Assembly (NCBI GenBank): GCA_948146395.1
Contig: OX411543.1
Location: 25,104,526-25,168,525 of the forward strand
Reading direction: 5' to 3'
Length of the DNA: 64,000 nt
Source of the DNA: Fragum whitleyi
Taxonomy: Eukaryota > Mollusca > Bivalvia > Cardiida > Cardiidae
Shown here: positions 57,221 to 64,000 of the stretch, piece after piece
Position numbering within the stretch: position 1 is the first letter of the stretch
Layout: each line of letters opens with the position of its first letter
Program-made: the position numbers and the translations under genes
The notes under the pieces: generated by a model
Database searches by the model: none
Seen by the model: only the letters and a program-made list of their open reading frames with translations
Told to the model about the DNA's origin: nothing

Positions 57221-59660
57221 ATGTTGAAAAAGGATCGATTTAGGAAAGTTGTCATATTTAGTGCTATCGTCGCTGGATTTTTCTGTTTTACGTACAAAGT
57301 CTCCAGACCAGTGCTGTATGTGTTTTCTAATGAATTTCATTCTCAACCATGTAACTTGCCTGTGCTGGACCCATTTGATTCGTCAATCATAAAATATTTC
57401 TGGAAACCGGAACCAGTAGAATGTGAGGATTTTCCGTCCATTGTGTTTGTAGATCAGAATAATGTTCTACACTTGAATCAAAGTGTACTCGGTTTTTACA
57501 GCATAAAGAGCCAGTCTGAGGTTTTGTGTTCGGTTGAATCCATATACAGAGATGGGGACGATGACAATATTAATTTTAATTTGCCAAAAGCCGTGAAACT
57601 TCCGGGTAAGCTTGATTCGGATTTTAACAGAGTTACATGTAAGAGTCGCGAAGGGAAAGTTTTGTTTCAAAACTCTATCGCGAGTATAACGCCAAAAACG
57701 TTCGTTGATAAGTCGGTGCTAGAAGAATCTGAGGAACAGCTCAGTGTCCTCATGCTCGGAATTGATTCCATATCTCGTTCCGCATCAGTACGTTATTTGC
57801 CGAAAACTATCGAAGTTCTCCGGAAATTGAAATTTTACGACTTTCAAGGTATGATGAAAAATGGTGGCAACACTATCCCAAACATCATGGCGCAGTTGAC
57901 TGGCTTAAAACTATTCAGTGACAAGGAAACTTTAGGATTTGAAAATAATACTTTTGATCGATTTTCGTTTTTATGGAAAAACTTTTCTGCAACCAATTAT
58001 GTGACTTTATTTGCAGAAGATTATCCCCTCATTGGAATGTTTAATCATCACTTGAAGGGGTTTCAGGACCCTCCTACAGATCATTACATGCGACCATTTT
58101 GGCTGTCAATCAAAACTGAAAACCGTAGACACATCCAATACCATACTAATTCAATTGTGAAGTAAGTATTATAACTACAATGTACATCGTCACGATCGTC
58201 GTATATACCCCTCCCCCTCCAAAAAAAAGAGAGATAGAGAAATGAAAACACACACGCACACACCGCGCGTGAAAAAACAAGCTGGTGAAAAATTACAATA
58301 AGTGCAGGTTTTTCACATAGAAAATATAATCAGATCTTCTATCATCGTTCTAAACGTATAGCTTATGATTGATAATAGTAAAAATACTACTAAATGATTC
58401 CGTATCTCGTGCGTGAGATTTCTAACAATTTCATATATGTACATAGCAAAGTCTCTGACCAGCCTGTGCATCCGCACAGTCTGACCAGAGTTTCACTATG
58501 TGTTTAGTAAGTAGATAAGGTCTCAAAGTAATTGTACAAAATCAGGTTACATTATATTTACAGTAGATGGCTGTCTACGCTTCTCAGTGTTTGCATGTCA
58601 AGCACATTTCAAATTGTTGGAAATGTCACCCAAAGGCTCAAATAATCTTTGCCTCAATTTCAGGTGGTTAGAAGATAAAGGCATTCAACTGTCAACATCT
58701 GGATTCTGTAACCAGAACACAATGAAACACATGGTGCTTATTAATTACATAAAACGTTTTATTCTGCATTACAAATCAAAGAGAAAATTCATGTTTACTT
58801 TCTTGACCGAATTGTCACACGATGTCCCCCACTTCATATCTTATGCTGACGAAGACCTGGCGGATCTGTTTCTTTGGTTGAAGAACGAAGGTTTTCTAAA
58901 TAGAACAGCGATCGTATTTTTTAGTGATCACGGGTCAGGCTATGCAGGTATTCGGAATTCTGCTATCGGAAGAATAGAGGCGCGCATGCCCATGTTGTAT
59001 GTCCTACTTCCGGAACACATAAAACAAAAATATCCAGAAGTGAATACGGCTTTACAGAAAAATACTCGTCGACTTACAACTCATTATGATGTTTATCAGA
59101 CAATGGTTGACATCTTGAATAAGAATTTCAGAAACCCGTCAATTCAGATTTATAAAGAGGTTAAACGAGGCATAAGTTTGTTTCGCGAAATACCAAGTTC
59201 AAGGTCATGTGTTGAAGCTCATATTCCTGCCGATCTATGCGCGTGTTACAAAGCAAGGCCGATAAATATAACAAACAATAAACTTATACAAAAGCTTGCC
59301 GGTGCTATCGTAGAGAAAATGAATAACATTTTGAGACCGGAAACGAACTGTAAGATCCTCACTCTTCACAATATCTTGTCTGCCCAAAAGATGTCACAAG
59401 GTTTAAGCTATGTGAATGAAGTAGAACATAAACCAGAAAGTAGATATTCTATACGTCAGTTTTTTAAACCCAAACAAGGTCAAGATTCGTACGCAATTAC
59501 TGTAGAGACTATTCCAGGTCAAGGAACGTTTGATGCATTTGTTGAGCTGGATACCAGTGGAAGGGTTCGAGGAATAACGAATATCGATCGGACCAACGCA
59601 TACGGGAACCAGTCATCGTGTATATCAGATCGAAAACTAAAACAGTATTGTTATTGCTAG
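57221..59660 (+). CDS. DUF229 family membrane-anchored phosphatase/sulfatase-like protein, gene C (two exons)
   Basis: Exons 57221-58161 and 58664-59660 join in frame to 646 codons including the stop. The ATG at 57221 (MLKKDRFRKV) is followed at once by a membrane segment (VVIFSAIVAGFFCFTY), which sets the start and gives a type II anchor. Exon 1 has exactly the length of gene B's (941 nt). It carries CNLPVLDPFDSS, LGIDSISRSASVRYLP and NTIPN. Exon 2 carries TELSHDVPHF, YADEDLADLF, FFSDHGSGY (Asp-His kept), TTHYDVYQT and the CYC terminus, so all candidate catalytic residues are retained. It is more diverged from A and B than they are from each other. Splice sites are AA|GTAAGT and TTTCAG|G; the 502-bp intron is largely a MITE. 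A transposon lies just upstream and a family-2 MITE starts 82 bp after the stop. Confidence 0.9.
58402..58640. mobile_element. MITE family 3 copy in intron of gene C
   Basis: The left end TCTCGTGCGTGAGATTTCTA and the right end GGAAATGTCACCCAAAGGCT match the terminal repeats at 52486, with GACCAGCCTGTGCATCCGCA in the centre. It fills about half of the intron and ends 24 bp before the exon 2 acceptor, so it may contain the branch point and polypyrimidine context. Confidence 0.7.
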
Positions 59661-59741
59661 GCGGATATACCTACGTCAAAATAAGTCAAAATGCACCAAC
59701 TTCAATTTTTGTGTCACAGCCCTCAAACATACAATTTTATT

Positions 59742-60156
59742 TTATGACCTACGTCGCGGGAGTGAAATAACCCCGTTGAATATTTTTGATATTACATGGA
59801 CGGCGTGCTATTACAGTAGTGGAATATCTATGCAAATGAGCTCAGAGCGAATAACAACGCTATTTTGTAACCGCGAAAATGACGTAATAATTCATATTTT
59901 GTGACGTCAGTTTTAAACGGTGTTATAAGTTTCGCGTAAAATTGAAATGTTGAATTTAAAGAATTTTGACGATATTTCGCAAAAATTCGGGTCATATTAT
60001 AAATATAATATAAAACTTGTGTTCATAAAATACAGAATTTATCAAACTCGTCATCTAAAACAGAAAAAACTCCGTACAGCCTCGTTTTTATCTGTTTATA
60101 GAAGTCACGTTTAATAAATTCGGTATTCCATGACCACTCATTCAATGTCCTCTATT
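59742..60156 (+). mobile_element. Hairpin MITE family 2, copy 3
   Basis: TACGTCGCGGGAGTGAAATA to TTCAATGTCCTCTAT, with the internal foldback kept in diverged form. It lies immediately downstream of gene C. Confidence 0.7.
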
Positions 60157-60279
60157 TAACAAAATCATTTGACATTTTGTGGAGACATGCAGAAATGAAA
60201 GTTGGAAACTTTTTTTTATTTGGAGATAATAAACTATCACTTTTGCGCCAAATTATGTCAAAACTAGCGATGTTGTATT

Positions 60280-60345
60280 ATCTTTCTTAAATTTCAAAAC
60301 TCGCTTGACACACTCATTCAAAACCATTCCAAAATCATTCAAATT
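60280..60345 (+). repeat. Family-1 MITE end fragment
   Basis: AAACTCGCTTGACACACTCA, ATTCAAAACCATTCC and AAAATCATTCAAATTTG match the right third of family 1. Confidence 0.5.
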
Positions 60346-60798
60346 TGCAATTATATGTTGATATATGTCTGTACATGTGATTTCAAACATACTACAGGCG
60401 AATTTGAACATTTAAGGAGGCTAGTATTGAAAATGTTTAACTGTCTATTGTTACTATCATTTGGAGTGTATTGTATAAAGACAAATATTCGGAACATCTA
60501 TTTTAAACAGGGTTTTAAGGGACGCAGGTTTTGCGCGTCTGAGAGCCACAGAAAAGTAGACAAGACCCTAATGAGTCCCCGGGATACTTTGTAAATCAAC
60601 TTCAGAATACAATTGAAAACTGTTTTCAGTTCCTTCCTGAAGTTGAGCCCCTATTTTGCATATATATCCAACACATTCTAAACCTTTAACCAGGTTTTTT
60701 TTTAAAGATTTAAAGTCTACATCTCAATCAGGAACTTCCAAACATTAAGAAATGACTCGAAAGATCCCTATGGTTGAGTCCCGCAAACCCCTTTTGGC

Positions 60799-60963
60799 TA
60801 AGGTAGTGGACCCGTAATACTTCCGAAACGTTTTCAGAAGTAATAAACTTTAACAGTGTTAACCGAGGTTTCCTTATGATTTTCATAAGGAAACCTCGTT
60901 CAACATTGTAAAAGATCATAAGTTCTGAAGTGTTGCGGAACTATTACGTTACCACTACCTTAA
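60799..60963. repeat. 165-bp palindromic MITE
   Basis: Two arms of about 78 bp. TAAGGTAGTGGACCCGTAAT, then CCGAGGTTTCCTTATG, returns as CATAAGGAAACCTCG, then TTACGTTACCACTACCTTA. The loop is 8 bp. Such full foldbacks are typical of MITEs and can give rise to small RNAs. Confidence 0.8.
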
Positions 60964-61111
60964 AGTCAGACTAAGACACATTTTTGATTTGAGTGAGTCG
61001 GAATTTCCCGAAGTTCTTAACTGTACAATGATTTTTTTATTCTATAAATCGGTTTTAGTTTTTGGGGTTAAACAATACCACTCAGGGGTTTTGGATGTGG
61101 GATGTACAACA

Positions 61112-61350
61112 CATAGAGGATATTGAATGAGTGGTCATGGAATACCGAATTTATTAAACGAGTCATCTATAAATAGATAAAAAAAAGAGGCTGCGCCGAG
61201 TTTTTATCTGTTTTAGATGACGAATTTAATAAATTCGGAATTTTATGAGCACAAATTTTATATTCTATTTATAATTTGACACGATCTTTTGCGTAAAATC
61301 GTCGAAATTCTTGAAATTCAACATTTCAATTTTCCGCGAAACGTTTTCCG
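61112..61350 (-). mobile_element. Hairpin MITE family 2, reversed partial copy
   Basis: Begins ATAGAGGATATTGAATGAGT and runs through GAGTCATCTATAAATAGAT / CTGTTTTAGATGACG to AATTTTCCGCGAAACG. The GTCGCGGGAG end is missing. Confidence 0.65.
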
Positions 61351-61832
61351 ACTTGAATACCATTCATTCCGAAATGGTCGGGTTGAATGTCTGGAACCCT
61401 GATCCGCGCTCCTTTTTCCGTGCATGCATGTCGAAACCTTATCGTTTCTTCATTAAAAAACCATTGAATTCGTCCTGATCTCATTGTTATTGCAAAGATT
61501 ATTTTTTGAAACCCTTAATTGCGACCAATTATTGTCTCGAGTTACATTCTTTTAACGACTTATCGACCTTCACATCTGGTTAACTCCATTGAATATCTAT
61601 AAAGCTGTGTAGTGTATAATTTATTACTACGATTGGAGAAAATATACTGCACAAAAAAGCAAGGGATATGAATTTAACCATTCTTTTCTAGCTTGTTCGC
61701 TAAGATTTCGAAAAAGCCATTTGACTCTGTTGTAATGAGCGGCATGAGGCAGCTATTGTAAACGATAAGTGAAAGTTCCGCACCCCTAAAACAACTCAAA
61801 ACTGATGGCACCTGCAATTCGAAAGTAAGCAG

Positions 61833-62188
61833 TAAGTTTCATCGTGAAATTGAAATTCACCTCAATCAAAACCATTCTAAATTAAACACTCAGCGCTCCA
61901 TTCATTCATTCCAAACACTCACACAAACCATTCAAAAATGCTCAAACCCTCTGGAAAAGAAAGAATCAACAACATCATTCAAAATAAATTTTGATAGAAA
62001 AAAATCGCAATTTCTCAGACATACTTCAAATCGATAGCATCTTATAGATTTTTTTAAGAAATAAGAGGCTATGTAAAGAACGTGTATGCATTTTTTTATT
62101 AAAGGGAGGTAACCAATAGCGTTAATTTTGTTCATCCTGAACAAAATTTGCGATATTGGATAACCTCCCATTAAATTCACTCAAAAGA
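61833..62188 (+). mobile_element. Family-1 MITE, truncated copy h
   Basis: Left end GTTTCATCGTGAAATTGAAA, CACTCAGCGCTCC, and the GGGAGGTAAC / GGATAACCTCCC pair. The copy stops after AATTCACTCAAAA. Confidence 0.7.
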
Positions 62189-62408
62189 GTGTGTGTGTTC
62201 TAATCAGATTTTAAATGGGTCACTAGAACAGAAAGAGCAAATCATGAGTAGAATTTTGTAGGTTTAAGAGGAAATATGCAATTAATTTGTAAAATATTAA
62301 GATAGTATATAGGATTCATCAAAAAGTTTTAACTCTGAGAAATTTCTCTCAAGGACCCCTTGTGATAAATTTCTAAGGATGAAATAAGATTTCATCAGAT
62401 TTTTGAGG

Positions 62409-62850
62409 GTCAAAATCCTGGTTTAAGGGTCAAACACGATCCCTGATGACTAACATTCAATAGAATCCAGGATCAATATCTTCGTTGTAATTCTTAAAAC
62501 ATCTTAACTACAGCTTGAGTCAAGCTGTAGTTAAGATCTTTTAAAATAATAGCGAGGGTCAAAATCCTGGTTTAAGGGTCAAACACGAGCCCTGATGACT
62601 AACATTCAATAGGATCCCGGGTCAATTTCTTCGTTGTAATTCTAAAAACATCCTAACTACAGCTTGAGTCAAGCTGTAGTTAAGATCTTTTAAAATAACA
62701 GCGAGGGTCAAAATCCTGGTTTAAGGGTCAAACACGAGCCCTGGTGACTAACATTCAATAGGATCCCGGATCAATATAGTCTTCGTTGTAATTCTAAAAA
62801 CATCCTAACTACAGCTTGAGTCAAGCTGTAGTTAAGATATTTTAGAATAA
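62409..62850. repeat. Three tandem 148-bp units, each with a perfect hairpin
   Basis: AAAATCCTGGTTTAAGGGTC begins units at about 62413, 62560 and 62709. Each unit contains the perfect palindrome CTACAGCTTGAGTCAAGCTGTAG flanked by TAA / TTA. The units are over 95% alike by eye. Confidence 0.85.
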
Positions 62851-63231
62851 CAGCGACTATTTTCCGAATGCGTAAATCTCAGAGTCAAAACTCCAGAAAA
62901 GAACACGTACATTGGCATTGTAAAATATAAAGGCTGATGTTCTAATCATAGCGGACTCACGTTCATCATATATTCATGAACTTTCACTCCGTGATTCGTT
63001 GTGGCGTGAAATGATAGGAAGTCGAACTATTGATTACAAACAAATAATTGAAAAAAAAAAAAAGAAAAAAAAACTTAAGTAAAACTAATATGAGCCTGGC
63101 GTAACATTGCTGGGAGAATATCTTTAAGGAAAAAGTTTTACAAACGGAAGGAGATGGCGGAGCTCTTCGGACACAATGTACAATATACTGGTATAATTAT
63201 GGTGAATTGACGCGTACTTAGTTCTTAACCA

Positions 63232-63905
63232 TTACAATTAATAACATTGTTAAATCGATCTTTATCTCAATCAAAATCCTTCTAAATCGCTTAATTCATT
63301 CATTCCAAAAAATCAATTAAACCAATCATGACTCTCAAAATAACTAATAAAAATAGTATCAACAACTACATTCAAAATAGATATAGCCAGAAAAAAATCG
63401 CGATTCCATTGACAAGATTGAAATAGTAAGAGTCTGTTTGGTTCTCGAAGAAGTATGAAGCTATTTATAGAACTTGTATGCATATTTTATAAATTTGATT
63501 TTGATTTGAATTGGGGTTTTACGTCGCTTTCAACAATCTCTCATTTATATCGCGACGACTGGAGCACCTAACGATGGATTCCTGGTATTTCTCACACCAG
63601 TACTACCACCACATCCCTTTCCTGGCCTCCAGTTGCTATTCCACATAGGTTTACGATAATCTACCCATTGGTAGAAGACAAATGTCGGAAAGGATAAGAG
63701 CCGCGGCCGGGGATCATATTTTATAAAAAGGGAGGGAATGATTATCGCCGTTTAAGTTCATCTTGAACAAAATAAGCGGTCTCGGAATACCTCACTTTAA
63801 ATCCACTCAAAACTCACTCCACACACTCATTCAATCTCATTCCGAAATCGTTCAAAATCATTAATTTTATCAATATCATTGTATTCATCAATTATCTTAA
63901 TTGTA
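63232..63905 (+). mobile_element. Family-1 MITE, copy i, split by a SINE
   Basis: TACAATTAATAACATTG at the left and a diverged ATCATTGTATT...TTAATTGTA end at the right. The AGGGAGG / CCTCACTTTAAAT inner parts lie on either side of the SINE at 63491-63714. Confidence 0.6.
63491..63714 (-). mobile_element. tRNA-derived SINE nested in MITE, 13-bp target duplication
   Basis: Same SINE family as 27974 (GGAGCACCTAACGATGGATT, CCACATAGGTTTACGATAAT, AAATGTCGGAAAGGAT), truncated within the tRNA-like head. It is bounded on both sides by CATATTTTATAAA, a perfect 13-bp direct repeat. Confidence 0.85.
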
Positions 63906-64000
63906 TAGCTCACTCGTTCAGCGTTCATTTCAAAACACTCCTACCATTCCTAAATCATTAAAAAAATCATAAACAATGCTCCACAACTACATTCAAATCA
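63906..64000 (+). repeat. Family-1 MITE fragment at window edge
   Basis: CTCACTCGTTCAGCGTTCAT, AAAACACTCCTACCATTC and CAACTACATTCAAATCA follow family-1 order. The copy runs off the window. Confidence 0.5.

Overview
The window looks like nuclear DNA of a marine mollusc, most probably a bivalve. It is AT-rich, has spliced genes, and is packed with short inverted-repeat transposons, tRNA-derived SINEs, LINEs and a Penelope-like element. The two recognisable gene types fit a bivalve: an expanded DUF229 (PF02995) family, and a small secreted Cys-rich protein resembling oyster cvSI serine-protease inhibitors. The species assignment is inference; no sequence search was possible.

Layout. 1-2.2 kb: a hairpin MITE and the 5' part of the small Cys-rich gene (minus strand). 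4.4-7.2 kb: a broken L1/Tx1-like LINE (minus). 8.7-12.6 kb: a decayed second LINE (plus) interrupted by two short transposons. 13.6-23.7 kb: DUF229 gene A (minus) with two long, repeat-filled introns. 24-33.3 kb: repeats, a SINE, the 3' part of a Penelope-like element with a hammerhead-like motif, and a broken GIY-YIG gene. 34.3-39.9 kb: DUF229 gene B (plus), with one 3.7 kb intron holding a helically phased ACGYT repeat. 40-48.5 kb: mostly gene-free, with MITE copies. 48.8-51.4 kb: a third, 5'-truncated LINE with a long open RT frame and a (TAA)n tail. 51.4-57 kb: MITEs and tandem repeats. 57.2-59.7 kb: DUF229 gene C (plus), with one short intron. 59.7-64 kb: MITE copies, a long palindrome, a 148-bp triple repeat and a nested SINE.

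The three DUF229 genes are paralogues. A and B are the closest pair and lie head to head; C is more diverged. All three encode an N-terminal membrane anchor and a luminal or extracellular alkaline-phosphatase-superfamily-like domain. The candidate metal and nucleophile residues (Asp of GIDS, Thr of NTIPN, Asp-His of DHG, His of TTH) are kept, split over an intron at one conserved position (a split codon before WLE). Gene A alone has an extra 5' intron. Its donor lies inside a GC-rich repeat read through as coding sequence, and a 12-bp sequence at one end is inverted at the other, which suggests transposon-associated intron gain. That, and the phased ACGYT repeats, are the most unusual things I see.
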